Positions 49,085 through 63,327 are shown, numbered from the stretch's first letter. The stretch is 64,000 nucleotides of DNA from Corydoras sp. C115 (GCA_019802505.1 JAFMOC010000021.1:1768501-1832500), one strand, 5' to 3'. Program-made: numbers and translations. Notes: generated by a model not told the origin, from the sequence alone.

Positions 49085-49655
49085 TATAAACTGTAATCCA
49101 GCTGTTCCTCTGCATTCTTCATTTGTCATTTACTCTTTTTACTAAATGGTCTGGATCCACACTACACCACTGAGAAAGTATTATTCAGGCCGTGAGATTC
49201 TCAGCACTGCAGTGACACTGATTGGATGTTGTATTAGTACTGCTAGAGTTTTTAACACCATGTCCACCTTCTGTGCACTCTATTAAACACATCTACTCTA
49301 TTGCTGCACCGTGTAGGTGAAAATCAGAGACTTCAGGTCTGTTGCTGCACAGTTTGTATTAGTCATTTATTGATCCTTTACTAGTGCTTATGGGACTCGG
49401 GCCTACATGATGCCGATGGTTGGACAATTGTGGTTAAATTATTCTCTTTTCAGCAATAGCACTAAGGTGTTCAAAAACACCAGCATCACTGCTGTGTGTA
49501 CTCCACAAGTGTCAACGCAAAACACACTATTATACTTATCACTACATCAAGGTCATTACTGAAATTCACCCACTGTACCAATAATGGCTGTTTTGTGGAC
49601 TTATGTAGAGAAACAGATGGACTACAGTCTGTAATTGCAGCATTCCAAATTGCTC
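49085..49655. mobile_element. palindromic non-autonomous element
   Basis: Ends are inverted repeats (ctgtaatccagctgttcctc against the complement of acagatggactacagtctg). Inner blocks also pair (ctgctagagtttttaacacc with aaaaacaccagcatcactgc). Contains the gcagtgacactgattgg motif typical of a dispersed palindromic repeat of otophysan fishes. Confidence 0.65.
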
Positions 49656-49659
49656 CTTT

Positions 49660-52570
49660 TTGCTAAGAAGAACTGATAGACAAAAATACAGTGCAGAAAA
49701 GTGTAGCTAACAAAGCAGCTAGATAATGCATTATGTAAAAAAAGATATAAATATAATTATATACAGGTACACACTTTTTAGTACACCAATAGTAATGTGT
49801 CATTAAAAATCAGTATGTAGCCTTTTAAGTTCACTTCAGTGTTATCTTAATATATATTAATAACAAACAAAACATCCGACTAAAGTGCCACGCTTCTTAT
49901 TTTAGACACAGTTTAAAATGCCTAATTTTAACTTAATGATGTAATCCTGTACTGAAATGAGTTGTTTGACCTTTTTGGAGGGTTTATTAAAAATAATAAA
50001 ACACTTTGCTCTGTCTAACTAAAAGACACAGAAAGACAAAAGATCGTACTATGCTATTTAACACTGATCTTCCTGGACTCTTGAAATTCTGAGGACAACA
50101 GCCCCCCTTTTTTTGAACCATTAAGGGGTCATCAGGCAGCTATTCATATGCATAACGACCTAAAGCCCATCCACCCCCTCTGCCTTACAGGTGAAACGCT
50201 GGGTAAAACCTGAATTCAAAGGTAAATTCCCTGAAATTCAGCCTAATGCAATGCAGTTACAGACATTCTGCAATGAGAGTTCAGTGAAATCGAACATACT
50301 TTCAGTGACTACAAATAAAATGAAACAGATATCTACAGAGTCCTCAAACTAATTTTACAGCAAACTGTGTTTTTATTCCTAAATGTAGACATACATACAT
50401 ACCGACGTACCTAAGTTTATTTTTAGAAGTCGTACGTTTTTATTGGTTTATATTGAAAACACAATAATTCAGTTGCGCCCTGATTTTATTTCGCATGCTT
50501 GTTTTTTAGGGTGTACATACGTTTTTTGCATGTACATACATTTTTTTTTTATAAAACGTACTGATACATATGTATGCATCTCTTCCTTACCAATAATAAA
50601 TAGTACATATAGATGTACCTGAGGTTATATTTAGAATTTGTGTCTGCACTTTATTTTAGTAATATTGCAACACCTGCTACATATCTTTATCACTCTGCTT
50701 CCCTTTAAAACTACAATTAAAGCACCAATGCTACGCTATATCTAAGCTATTTTCCACAACTAGTGCAAAATAGTTTAGGGAGAAACAACAGTATGATAGT
50801 AGCCAGTGCACATTTTGGTCAGACAGCACACTAGTTTTAACACATATTTCCTAATGGTACTCAGACATCCATTTTCTGTATTATCATAGTTGCTTGGTAG
50901 GTAGGAGAAATCTTTAAATGTATCTATATTGCTATTTGTCTCTGTGGAAAACTTAATGTATTCAAATTTCTGCCTGAGTTCCTTGGTTATTCATTTTGGG
51001 GCTCCGACTAATTTTGTTAGTGAATAAATTAGGTAGGCAAAGAATGTAAGCTATTTATGCACATACTCGAAATATATACAAAAAAAAAACATGTTAAAAG
51101 TACCACACAGCAGATCTAATATTGTATTAAAATGAAATACATTTAAAAACCTACCTGCTGATCAGGAGATAAATATTTGTTTTCTGTTTTTATCTAAAAT
51201 CAAACAAAAGTATATGTTAATAAACAGAATCAGTGGTATTGGTCATGTGAATATAAATTATAAAAGTACTGAGAAACACCTCTTAATCATTCAACTGAAT
51301 TATTAAACTTGCTCAACAACTTGGTTGACTTCACGAATCTCTTAGTCTTATTAGAACAGTAAGAGTGGAGACTGTTATTGCTGGAACGGAGGACCAAGGT
51401 TATAAAGTTATGAAAGGTATAACATTCAAGTTATTTCATATTTTTGTCAATACAGTACGTGTGTATATAAATATATGATTAGGAATATCGGTAATGTCGA
51501 AATATTTGTACATTTGTTTCTATTAACCACAGCTAGCACTACAGTAATGCAGCATTATTAAACAAAAATGTCGTTATAACATGAGCTGCTTGTTAATATC
51601 TACAAGATAAAGCAAAAAAAAAAAAAAAAAAAACACTAAGTTAAGTATTCTGTTATTTAAGTGAATAATAAAATATTTTACTATAGTGAGGGGTTGATTT
51701 GCAAAAGCATCCCTTGTTTCCCCGCATAGAAATATATTTAAAATAAACACAAGGTCTATCCATTTATGCATCTTTTGTACTTCAAAATGGTTTCATCACC
51801 AGAAAAGGCTGTTATTACTTCTGATGTCATATGTAAGAATATTTGTCCTCAGGATTATTTACAGAAACTGTACCTAAATGTTATTGAAACTCCTGATTTA
51901 AAATATCAAACCATATACCCTAGAGAGTAATGGTAAATATTGTCAAAGAAATAAAAAGCACTTTGGGAAAAGTATAAAAAAAAAAGTGTGACATGAGTTT
52001 TGAAAGAACTTTGACCAACCCAATTAGTGTATTGTGATAAAAAAAAATGCAACCATTTGACTGCTTTATAAAAGCAAAGGCAAACTTCCCCTGTAATGAC
52101 ATCATCAGCGGAAACCTATTGCAGAAGACCCACCAAAATCTCAGCTTTCGTACTTTGTGAGAGCTGACACCAAGCAAAGCACTATCCACTCTATTTATGG
52201 GTTATAGGTCACCACAATACAAGTCACAGTTCCGTTTCCCACTCTCCCATACAATCATCACTTAATGAAACATTTAGCAATCAGGCTTTGGATCCATAAT
52301 TAGCTGACGTAAGGGTAATTGCATGTAAGCCAGGCAGCTGTGTGGCAGTAAATCAGAACATGTTTGAGCTCCACTATAGAAAAGGCCTACTGGATCATCA
52401 GTGTTCTAATTAAACTGCTGCACAGGAAATGAGATCATTAGGCAACATTCTTGTACAATTTTACTGCCTGTTTTTTTTTTTTAATATTGCAACAGGGGAA
52501 TTTGGTACGAGGATACAAGATGAATAAACAATATAGATATCGGTTGTAACGTGGTGGCTTTAATAGAGTG
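49660..52570 (-). other. sntg2 introns around the microexon
   Basis: AT-rich unique sequence on both sides of the 39-nt exon, with short homopolymers such as A19 at about 51615. No mobile element recognised. Confidence 0.55.
51155..51193 (-). CDS. sntg2: sntg2 39-nt microexon
   Basis: A 13-codon exon, phase 0 to 0, acceptor gattttag and donor gtaggt, reading IKTENKYLSPDQQ. It corresponds to human NMKMANKCCSPSDQ just before the PH domain. Adjacent exons fit on both sides with no frame change, so skipping it would remove 13 residues cleanly. Confidence 0.9.
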
Positions 52571-52572
52571 GC

Positions 52573-52607
<35 letters not shown>
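52573..52607. repeat. (AAT)n microsatellite
   Basis: About 12 AAT units in an sntg2 intron. Confidence 0.95.
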
Positions 52608-52611
<4 letters not shown>

Positions 52612-52931
52612 AAATGAAGTAATGTCTTTCGTTTAGGACGTTTAAAATTTTATGCTTAAATCTCGTCATAATTCAAGTAATGGGCTGTTTTTATCCAATG
52701 TATCTCAATACTTTATGCTTTTATTCTCTATTTTTTAAAACCATCAAATAGTTAATGGTGGAAAATGGGCATCAGCAGTTGCCATTAGATTTGTCTAGGT
52801 GAGAGTTCAGTGTTAATTGTTCAGAGCAGACTTTAGCATGTCATTATTCTATAAATATGCATGCGTTTATACAGACATACATACAAACATGCACACACAC
52901 ACCTTTACAACCTTCCATGCATGATACTCAC

Positions 52932-53061
52932 GCTTTCCTGCGTCAGATCATTGATATTGGTTAATATTGCTTGAAGCCAATCTGTGCTTTCTGCTGCAGT
53001 GCAAAACTGGAGTACATTTGTGTGTGCTCCATCTAAGGCAAAAACTTTAAAACTGTTTGAC
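52932..53061 (-). CDS. sntg2: sntg2 exon, FxVxALDG block
   Basis: 130 nt, phase 2 to 0, acceptor cttatccaatcag, donor gtgagt. It reads SNSFKVFALDGAHTNVLQF, then TDWLQAILTNINDLT. It follows human WNAFEVLALDGVSSGILRF...TDWLRAVSANIRELT. Confidence 0.96.
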
Positions 53062-54548
53062 CTGATTGGATAAGAAAAAAAAAAGAAAAAGACAAATAAA
53101 GATACAGAAAAAAATCTATAAGCATCAGATGAGCTGATTGCTCTTTTAAGCAGCAGGTATAATAATGAGCAATGTAAGTAATGTGAATACTACACATATT
53201 CTAAATTAATAATGAGCAGAATGCAGCACATTTCTCAAGGCCAACATATTTGTCTCAAAGGAATATTTCTTTCCTCAGAAAAAGAAAAAGAAAAACATTT
53301 TTTTTGTGAAAGTGTTTTGTATTGGTATAATGTTGAGACCGACACAAATAGAGTTCATTTGTAAGAAGAAAGTGGTGGTTTAATGACGATATCATTAATC
53401 GTATCTAATGTGATGGTTTTGACATTTCATTTCAGTATTTCAGTTTGAATTAGATCTTGATTAATTGCACAGACTACAAAGTTATATTTGTGAGATCTGC
53501 CGAAAACTGTAGATAACTGGGCTCTAAAACATAAGAGACTATAAGGACAGGACCCAGCAAAAATAAGTGTACATCACTGTGCAAAAACATATATATTTTT
53601 TATTATTATGGCAATAGAATGATATGTTATTTAAACATTTGCTTGTTATTAACATTTGCAAAGTGAAACAAATATTAAATCACAATTATTTGATTAAAAA
53701 ACAAATGCATTTGTGTCACTGAAGAAATAAATAGCATTTATATAATCACAAACTAATGTAATTTTGTGCCGATGAATAAGTGTCAGCAATTATACCATTG
53801 TAAACACAGTGTTGGAATTCTATAGATGTGCAGTCACGGTGCCATCATATCAATTAATGCAGGTCATGACACAGTACATCTATTCCCTGCTTGGTCTGTT
53901 TCTGATAGAAAATGCCTGAAGAATGTAATGTTCTGCTTGAACTAGCAGCAGAATGCAGTCAAGTCTTCTGAAACTGAGAAACTGTCTGTGTGAGTGACAG
54001 AACACAATAAAAATCCATTAGTCAGGAGTAGTGCATTTTATTTGGCTTTGGAATGCATTGTGAAAGGACCCTAACGGAGGGCTAAAAGCCAGAATAAGTG
54101 GAAACAAATAGGATCAGGATGGGTGCAGGAAGGTATAAGAATTTGGGTGAGGTGAACTCCAGGAAGTCTCAAAAACTTTTCAGTTGATTTAATGATTTGA
54201 GGCTTTTTGGACAGGAAAGTATTAGAGAAATACAGAAGCAATCTAATACATCTAAATTTTATTTCATAGACGAGGCCTATTTATGACTGATGTTCTTTTC
54301 TTTCCTATCTTTTCTATGACTGATCTTTAGCTGGGTAACCAACATGAACATAAGATGTTATTTATAAGAAATAAGTAAAAGGGAAGGCAAATAATAGCCT
54401 AATGTAATTGTTTACAAATAAGGGACAAATCACGCAGAAGAAATTACATTACATTAATAAAATATTATTACTTGATTATTAAGGCAACATTAAAACAACT
54501 TGGAAGTTTAAACTGATCTTTACAATGGTCACTGTTTAAGAAATGTCT
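53062..54548 (-). other. sntg2 intron, left part
   Basis: No repeat or gene recognised. The MITE copy follows at 54549. Confidence 0.55.
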
Positions 54549-55026
54549 GTAACACTTGCTATTAATCAGGTATTTGTAATGTGTTATAAACATATTCATA
54601 AAACCTAATGTATTGTATGTGTGTAAGTATTAATACATTTCTATAACACTTGACAAAAACCTTTGTAAATATACATAAATGTTTATAACCATACTTAACC
54701 CAAGAGTCATAATGCATTATAAAATGTGGATTTTAACTGTTAGATACCTAATTGTAAAAAACAGTGTCATAAAGCTTTATAATGATTGTGTTAAATGAAT
54801 GCCCTCTATAAAAAAGTATTTTATAATTGCTCAGAATGGCTAATGAAAGCTTATAATCCTTTTTTATATGTCTTATCTAAAGACATGTCATTTATTACCT
54901 CTATGAAGCAAAGTGCGTAAATATTAGTACATAATAACTTAGAAAATAGCATTATGAATACTTTATCAAGCTTTATAGATGCACTTGTAATGCACACTGA
55001 ATACTGGATTTATAAAAAGTGTTACT
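54549..55026. mobile_element. MITE copy, diverged
   Basis: Left end gtaacacttgctattaatca, right end actggatttataaaaagtgt (complementary), with interior aaagctttataatg. Shorter than the 6880 copy. Confidence 0.65.
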
Positions 55027-55378
55027 GAAATGTTTTAAATATCATGTTATGACTTTTAAGATGCATTGCAACTATATTATGTAATCTCTCTGCATATTTG
55101 TTTGCATGAACTACAACAGGTACTGCAAAGGAAGTGGAAACTATTTTGACAGTAGTATAATCATAAGGAAGTCCATTAAAACTAGATTAATTTGCTAAAG
55201 ACCTCAGTGCTCCTCTATTAAAGATCTTTATCAATGACCTTTTCATACACCGCATGCTGCCACATAGATATTGGACTTAACACCCTCATACTTAAATGAA
55301 AAAATGCTGGAAGTCCAATAGCCAGTCTGGATGTGCTTCACACTGGGCCTAGAGCTGCATCACAACGGATTATCATAC

Positions 55379-55506
55379 CTTAATTTGTCGCTTCCAGCTT
55401 TGTGTCTAGAGACTCGAGCCATAGTCAGGGAGACAGAGACAGCATCCAGCCACCGCTTCTCGTACTTTGGTTCATTAGCCGAAGGTGAAGAGGGTGAAGA
55501 CGGGGC
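55379..55506 (-). CDS. sntg2: sntg2 exon, linker into PH-like region
   Basis: 128 nt, phase 0 to 2, acceptor attctatctag, donor gtatga. It starts APSSPSSPSANEPKYEKRWL and continues DAVSVSLTMARVSRHKAG. It aligns to human APSSPSSPIAKDPRYEKRWLDTLSVPLSMARISRYKAG. Confidence 0.97.
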
Positions 55507-56180
55507 CTAGATAGAATAAATTAGAGAAAAGTGGTAAAAGAGACACTTGGTGAGACCAGGGGAGGCAAAACAAAATGTGTGGGGAGGAGAATTTCAATTT
55601 AGAATTTAGAATCTTTTCACTGTGCTTTGATCAGCTCACAACAGCAATTTGGTATGTTCAATACAATACTGCAATTTTTATGTTGCTAACTTCTAACAAA
55701 AACAATTTCCAAAATGACCATTCTAAAGGATTAAATAACCGAGAAACCAAACCTTTTTTTAGGTGTTTAGTGTTTTAATTAGTTCTGTTCTGGGATCTGG
55801 GATGTGGCTGGGCATATTTTATGCAAATAAATTATGCAAACAATTGCCATTGTGTCAGTATTAAATGGCATTATGTTAGTGTTAATTGCCAAGTTCATAG
55901 TTTTTAGTATATTTTCAAAATACAAATACTAATTGTGCCATTGTTTGCATTCACACTGCACAATTTTGACTAAAATCTGTCAGTTTGTTATTTATTTGCC
56001 TGTTTAATTGTGCTTCATGATGAATGATGTTTCCCTTACTATTTAGGACACAAATACAACTAATGTTTACCTTTAGTAATGTTTACCTTAAGTAATTTAA
56101 AAATTGTAAAAATAATATACCTTAAATACTAGATATAAGTATCAAAGAAATGCTAGAAAGTAACTTTTTTCAAAGGTCAT

Positions 56181-56634
<454 letters not shown>

Positions 56635-57968
56635 CAAATTATATATATAATTTTTTTTTTTTTGGCCACAGAAAGCACTTTTAATAAAATGTCTAGCTCG
56701 CAATGCAGTATACAGTGTAATTAATTTTGCAAACCAGCACGCCTTTGAATTTCTCTATTATTTGCTCAATAATTGTAGTTAATTATTGTCTTAAATGTTA
56801 TATATCTCAAACTCTCTTTTTTTACTTTATATATAGCTTGGGTATTTTTTTATTTTATTTTAACAGCTCTGCAGCTCTGTGAAAATCCAGTCTAGTGAAA
56901 AAAAAATGTATGGATTATTACTCATAAAGCGTTGGTTATATAACTGCAAGACATTTTTCACTTGTGTAAAAATCAACGTTATTGGTTATTAATGCATTTG
57001 TTCTGTCAGTTTTGTAGCATTTATATAAAAGTAGATTTATGCTAAACAGAATTAAGATGAGATTAACAGTACGTTTTCCACCGTAAAATAATGACCAAGT
57101 GACATTCTAAAATTATTTTTAAACAATTAGGGAGAAACAAACCCTAAGCCCCCAGTAAAAGCCCCTTTAACACCCAATGCCTAGAATTGTCCCTGCTCCA
57201 GACTATAAATCAAAAAAGGTTAACTTCACATGGCAGCGATGTATCCCAAAACTATTCTTTTCCTCTTATATAACTCAGATACCAGAAAACATTGAGTGAA
57301 TCTGCCACATTCTATTTCACTCTTGGTCATTTTAATTATGAGGCATTGAAATATGATACACATCCGATCAATCACCAACAATATGACCTTTGTGTGAATA
57401 CCCAGATTGTAATTCACTTGATTTATAACATAAATCCAATACACTGTATAGAGTCATTAATGGAGCTATGACTAGATAATTTTTGTAGGGACCATGTGTA
57501 AATTCTGCAACTAAATGTATAAATTAAATCTTTACATTTATTATGTTTTGTATCATGACATATTTTTTTATATTATGACTGACAGAGTATTCTCTATGAG
57601 GATATAACCAATAAAAATGAAAATCAGAAAATCCCAACAGTTTCATACAGACAACAACAAAATCAATGAAATGAAAAAGGAGACTTGTCTTAAGTCTCCT
57701 GTCTCTCAGGTGTTTCTTCTAAGCAAATAGTAATCTCACATGTTTCCTCTCAAGCTTAGCAGAAATCACTATAAGGTCACACTGTATACATAAGTCTGAA
57801 TTCTACTGCTTTTCTTTAACCATAGACAGAGTGATCTCCCTATTGAATCCAATACTGTTACTTTTACACCTAGGCATCTGTTCTGGAAGCAAGAGCTAGA
57901 ATTGGTCTACTAGTATCAGTGGATATGCTTTAATTAAATGTGTAACTAATAACATTGGATTAATATAG

Positions 57969-58074
57969 GATTGGCACCCTGTCTTGGATGTATCTGTCCA
58001 GCGCCCAAAATGTTCTACTCTGGAGGGGCATTGCCCACCCTAGTCCCTAGTATAGGATTAAGCGGAAGATAATG
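57969..58074 (+). mobile_element. SINE-A 3' fragment
   Basis: Only the last third (ggattggcaccctgtcttgg to aagcggaagataatgg), diverged. Confidence 0.8.
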
Positions 58075-58116
58075 GGATTTTATATACATGTTAAATATAT
58101 CTATAAATATAGCTGT

Positions 58117-58286
58117 GGGCGGCAAGATGGCTTAGTGGTTAGCACGTTTAGCATGGTCGCCTCTCAAAAAAGTTCGAATCCCAATCTGGGAGGAGTTTCC
58201 ATGTTATCCCCGTGTCTGCGTGGGTTTCCTCCCACAGTCCAAAAACATGGATTTAAGGTAAATTGAATGCTTTAAATTGGCCCATG

Positions 58287-58330
<44 letters not shown>

Positions 58331-58456
58331 CCAGTGATGGATTGGTTCCCTGTATATCTGTCCAGCGTCCAAAACTTTCCTCCCTGGAGGGGCATGAGGA
58401 ACCCCCCAGCAACCCTTGTAAAGGATTAAGTGGAAGATAATAAATAAATGAATGAA

Positions 58457-58459
<3 letters not shown>
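58117..58459 (+). mobile_element. SINE-A copy with (GT)n
   Basis: Head ggcggcaagatggcttagtg with a small duplication (cacgtttagcatggtcgcc). Damaged box B, (GT)n at 58289-58326, tail aatgaatgaatg running into a long (AT)n. Confidence 0.88.
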
Positions 58460-58735
<276 letters not shown>

Positions 58736-58739
58736 AAAT

Positions 58740-61581
58740 GATTTGGACACAACTATATTAACAGCTATATTTATAGCTGTTAATTAGGCCTATGTCTTGG
58801 GCAAATTCTCGGGCAAGATACACTGTTTATGCACACCAAAGCTGGATAATTAAACTTGATTTGACTTTCATGTCGCGCTCTGCTAGAAAAAGTCCGAGAT
58901 GACAAGGAATAAAATATCGTCAGCATGTCAAGATGGATTATGGTGACAGCATGTCTGCTCTCAAGCAAGGACCAAATGCCAGGACCAGTGACATTGTTGT
59001 CCTTCATATCAGTCTGCCTGCTGTACCTCGAGATATTTTTGTGGCAATGAGAGATGCAACACTAATTATTTGAAGGCATGTTAATGAATCAGTGCTCATC
59101 CCCGGGTGCTATGAAAGCAAAACACTGTCAATCAAGTCAATGTCGGAGGAGCACAGAGGGAATGACAAGCTATGCGAATTCTAATCACCTGCAGGGAAAA
59201 AAGTGCCAAGTGTAAAAGAGGATTTAAAAGCCCTCATTTAGAGAAAACAAGGAGGTACACATCTTGTTGACTCAGCAACTAGACAAACACAGTTTTTACA
59301 ACCTTGCCTCAAACAGAGACACACAAATAGAGAAAAGCAAGAGTGACAAAGGAAAAATGTGTCAATAGAAGAAATCCTTTATTGTCTATTTACTTGGCTC
59401 AACCGCTATCTGAATAAAAAAGACTGTTTAATAACAAAGTACCCTATACGTCTTTCCTGAAAAACTGAAACAAGCATGACACCTTTTCTCCTTTCATTAT
59501 TAGTTGCTTGTCATGCAGATTTCATTAACAGCATGTCATTATTAGATGCCCTCATCTGTTCTTGGAAGACACCCATGTCTCTTATGGTGGTAATAGATGA
59601 TTGAGATGATTAAAAGTCGCTAACAAGCCAATATAAATAAATCCCTTCATGCTGCTCAAAAGAACATCAGGAATGCTATTTCTCCTTCTAATGAAAATTG
59701 GCAAAATGGTTTTCAATACATCATTCCTCATTAGAATGTAACGATTTTGTTGGCATCCATAAATTCATTCTTAATGCAACTACAGAGCTGATATATAGTG
59801 TGCAATATAAGCATCGTACAAGATAGACAATCAAGAATCCTTTTAACAATTTATTGCATAGCAAAAGTTGATACTTTAAGGGTTATATTGCACATTTAAG
59901 ACCTAGCAGATGATTAGAAATATGTGTATAACCAAAACATGCGTTTTTATTTAACATAGATCTCTTTGGTGCCTAAGCTTTGCAGCTATGCTGACCTTAA
60001 CAAAGCATTTCGTGTTTGGTTCTAAGCTGTCTAATAGGCAATGTCGCATGTCTGCCCTGCCCATGAGGAAGTATGACAACCTCCATGATCGGCTGTTTTT
60101 ATATATCAGAGAAGACACTTGTCTGACTGTATTTACAAGATGAACTTGCATGGACACTGAACGTTGCACCGCAGTGATATAATTAGTTACTATGGCATGA
60201 CAGGGCCACATACACAATGTCTGCATTTATACACTAAAGTGTGTAGCATTAGAATATAAAAAAATGTTTGTTTGCTGACTTTAATATCTTGATAATTATT
60301 TTACACACTGCCTATTCACAAATTAAAATGATTTTGGTTTTGATTACTGTGTATATTCACTGTAATATGATTTAGCAACTTAAATACATATATTTCTGAA
60401 GGAAATTTGCCTGTTATATTGTATTGAGCCCAAGCCAGTTAAGTCACTCCATAAAGTCTGACTTTCAAAGCTTTTTAAAACATTTTATTAAGGCTTTGGT
60501 CACAGTTTAAGCATCTTGCCATTGTCACAATGAAATTTGTATGAAGCATCAGTGAAATAAATATCTATTGATGAGCGACCTGGTCATTGATTACATTCAG
60601 ACACTCAGATGAACTCATTTTATTAAAACATAATGTAATTGAGCCAAGACCTGAATAACTGTCATAACACTCAAGTCCAAAGTACCAAATATAGTATCCA
60701 GTGGTGAACAAATTACTTTCCTGTACATTGTTCAGACAAACCTAGTGGAACACTTCCTCTTTACACAACAGCAATGGCCTTGCATTTTAAATTGTTGTCT
60801 TTTGTAGCTACAACAGCTTCCACTCTTTGTTAATAGATTCTACAATATTGTGTATCTGTAAAAACGCTTTAACTGTTAATCCCAAACATGTTTGATCGTT
60901 GGAAGTCAAGGGCTCTGTGTGGGCTCTGTCAATATCTATGGACACATACAAGGACTGTATCTGATAACGATTCACACGATGTTGTATAGTTCAATTGGTT
61001 TAAAGTATACAGTCACAGAATTTAAATTCTTATTAAAATATAAATTCTTTGGAAGTTTCCAGTTTCCTTTACATAATAAAACTGCCAATCTAATATAAAG
61101 TACATTTATAAAAAGATTCTGCACATCATCTTACAAAAGGATCCCTAGGTCCACCAAGGGGAACCTGTTCCACAGTTTTAATTCCACAGCTTTAGATTGT
61201 GGTCCTCTGTGGTGCTATATGTGTGTTACTTCGTTTCCCAGCTCAGCAAGCCAATGAAATCCCATTCACACCTTTCAGCCCCGGGAATGATATACCTGCT
61301 CGAATTGCATTTCAAAACAATGCACAATTTTCACTCCTGTTCACAAAAAGACAAGAGGTCTTGGATGTTATAAATAGAAAACGCACCCAAATGGCACTGG
61401 TGATAATTCTTATTGACTAATCAGGCCAGACATAATTTAGACTAAGTCAACTACAGTCTGAATGCTTCATTTACGAACTGTCGTTCTGCTGAAGCACAAA
61501 TGCTGTGAATAAGATTAATTAGTATAGGACTGACAGGCACAGCGCTTTGGGAAATACTCTGGTATACAGAGATGTACTTAC
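58740..61581 (-). other. sntg2 intron, repeat-poor part
   Basis: 2.8 kb without recognisable SINEs or microsatellites. Minus-strand frame 59951-60226 (91 codons) has no recognised content. Confidence 0.55.
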
Positions 61582-61673
61582 TGTGTTGCTGATGTTCCCA
61601 TTTAAATGTAAGCCACTGTCAAAGAGTGGTGAAGATGCTCTGCTACTCTGATCACTGGATGGTCCTGGAGAGC
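61582..61673 (-). CDS. sntg2: sntg2 exon, Ser-rich linker
   Basis: 92 nt, phase 1 to 0, donor gtaagt. It reads SPGPSSDQSSRASSPLFDSG then LHLNGNISNT, against human SPGPSSDHSSGASSPLFDSGLHLNGNSSTT. This is the Ser/Pro-rich linker between the PDZ and PH regions. Confidence 0.97.
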
Positions 61674-61845
61674 CTAAAGAAAAACAGTGTGCAGTCATGA
61701 GACATGTCAGTAAATACTGATTTCATTTAGTGCTGTTTTATACTGTCTACTGCATGATGTACCAGGTTTTATATAACAAGTTTCTTTTGACAAACACCAA
61801 TGACTCTTTAAGAATGCTGCATGAAAGAATAATTAGGACCATACT

Positions 61846-62072
61846 TCATTCATTCATTCATTATCTCCCGCTTTATCCTCTATTAGGGTCGCGGTGGGGT
61901 TCCCCATGCCATCCAGGGGAGAACAATTCGGGCGCTGGGCAGATAGACCCAGGACAGTGCGCCAATTCATCGCTGGGCACACACTCACTCACTCACTCAC
62001 TCACTCACTCACTCACTCACTCACTCACTTACTCACACATACACACTCTATATGGGGCAATTTGGAATTGCC
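61846..62072 (-). mobile_element. SINE-A copy, half length, with (ACTC)n
   Basis: Tail and 3' body only, ending at ggggcaatttgg. The internal cactcactcacac stretch has grown to about 50 bp of (ACTC)n (61981-62030). Confidence 0.88.
61981..62035. repeat. (ACTC)n microsatellite inside SINE-A
   Basis: About 12 ACTC units at the cactcactcac site of the SINE. Confidence 0.95.
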
Positions 62073-62155
62073 ATACTTAGAAATATAATTTTTACTCATA
62101 AATAAATTAAATAAATTTCATAACTTAACTGAAATTGGCCATAAAATGTTGGACA

Positions 62156-62250
62156 GAAACTGGGCGGAGTTTCCATATTTTCTCCATGTGTAATGTCCAA
62201 AAACATGGAGTCAAGGTGAATTGGCTGCTCTAAATTGCCACTATATATAT

Positions 62251-62312
<62 letters not shown>

Positions 62313-62395
62313 TGTGCCCAGCGATGGATTGGCCCAGCGATGGATTGGCCCTGTTCTGGGTGTATCTGCCCAGAACCAAAAATTTGCGACACTAA
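62156..62395 (+). mobile_element. SINE-A copy, old, with (TG)n
   Basis: Body from gggcggagtttccat to tgcccagaacc. Contains (TG)n at 62255-62311 and a 17-bp tandem duplication (cccagcgatggattggc twice at about 62318-62351). Confidence 0.82.
62255..62311. repeat. (TG)n microsatellite inside SINE-A
   Basis: About 28 TG units within an old SINE-A copy. Confidence 0.95.
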
Positions 62396-62503
62396 TATAG
62401 GGCTATGCATAACATAATGAGCTGAGAAGAAATACATATTATATGTTAAAAATGTATCTTAAAAATCTGTTTAAATCCATTTTAAACTGAATGGAAATAA
62501 ATC

Positions 62504-62789
62504 TTATGGCACGGTGGCTTAGTGGTTAGCACGTTCAATTCTCAGCGTTAGGGATCCCCGGTTTGAATCCCAATCTGGGTGGAGTTTCCATGTTCTGCCC
62601 ATGTTCACGTGGGTTTCCTCTGGGTTCTCCGGTTTCCTCCCACAGTCCAAAAACAAGGATCAAGGTCAACTGAATTCTCCAAATTGCCCCATATAGAGTG
62701 CATTTGTGTGTGTGTGTGCATGTGTGTGTGTGTGTGTGTGTCCCCGCAACCCTAGCAGAGGATAAAGCGGAAGATAATGGATGGATGGA
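62504..62789 (+). mobile_element. SINE-A copy, internally deleted
   Basis: Intact box A, box B ggtttgaatccc, (GGAT)n tail. The stretch between the (GT)n and the ccgcaaccctag block is deleted. 12-bp duplication TGGAAATAAATC at 62492-62503 and 62790-62801. Confidence 0.93.
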
Positions 62790-63193
62790 TGGAAATAAAT
62801 CCCGGCAGTCAGAACCAGAATCATGGAATGGAATATTTTTCAGATATGTGGAGTTTTATAGATGTAAATTTTATGTTAATGAACACAATCTTGAAATTTA
62901 GCATTAATGTTATATATAAATGATTTTATAGGTGTCTAACTCCATTTGGTTATACACTAAACGTTTATAAATATATACAAAATAAAGAACCACATATTAA
63001 ACAAATTTAGCCAGCTTGAAAATTCTATATTTAAATAGCACATGAACATCAAAAGTGATGTCAATAGAAACTCTAGGGAAATATAGAAATTCAGCGTTTT
63101 TTTAAGGGTCTTGGCTTTATAGCTCCTTAAACCTTTGTTGCAGACCCCCTGCAGAGCCTGTGAATGCTTATAAGATGTGAGAAGAGAGCTTAC

Positions 63194-63281
63194 CTAATGG
63201 GAGCTTTAAAAAGGCTGGTGCCTCCCTGAGGTACCTCACAGTGATTGTAACTTCATCACCAGCAGTCCGCAAGAGATGAAC
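63194..63281 (-). CDS. sntg2: sntg2 exon, end of PDZ domain
   Basis: 88 nt, phase 0 to 1, acceptor tttctggtcag, donor gtaagc. It reads VHLLRTAGDEVTITVRYLRE then APAFLKLPLG. It is nearly identical to human VHLLRNAGDEVTITVEYLREAPAFLKLPLG, the last helix and strand of the PDZ fold. Position -1 of the intron boundary agrees with the next exon. Confidence 0.97.
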
Positions 63282-63311
63282 CTGACCAGAAAATAAGTAA
63301 GAGAAAAGAAA

Positions 63312-63327
63312 GTGAGTGAGTGAGTGA

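Noticed and set aside
61981..62035. Regularly spaced short repeats considered as CRISPR-like
   Set aside because: Simple (ACTC)n microsatellite in a eukaryotic SINE; no spacers.
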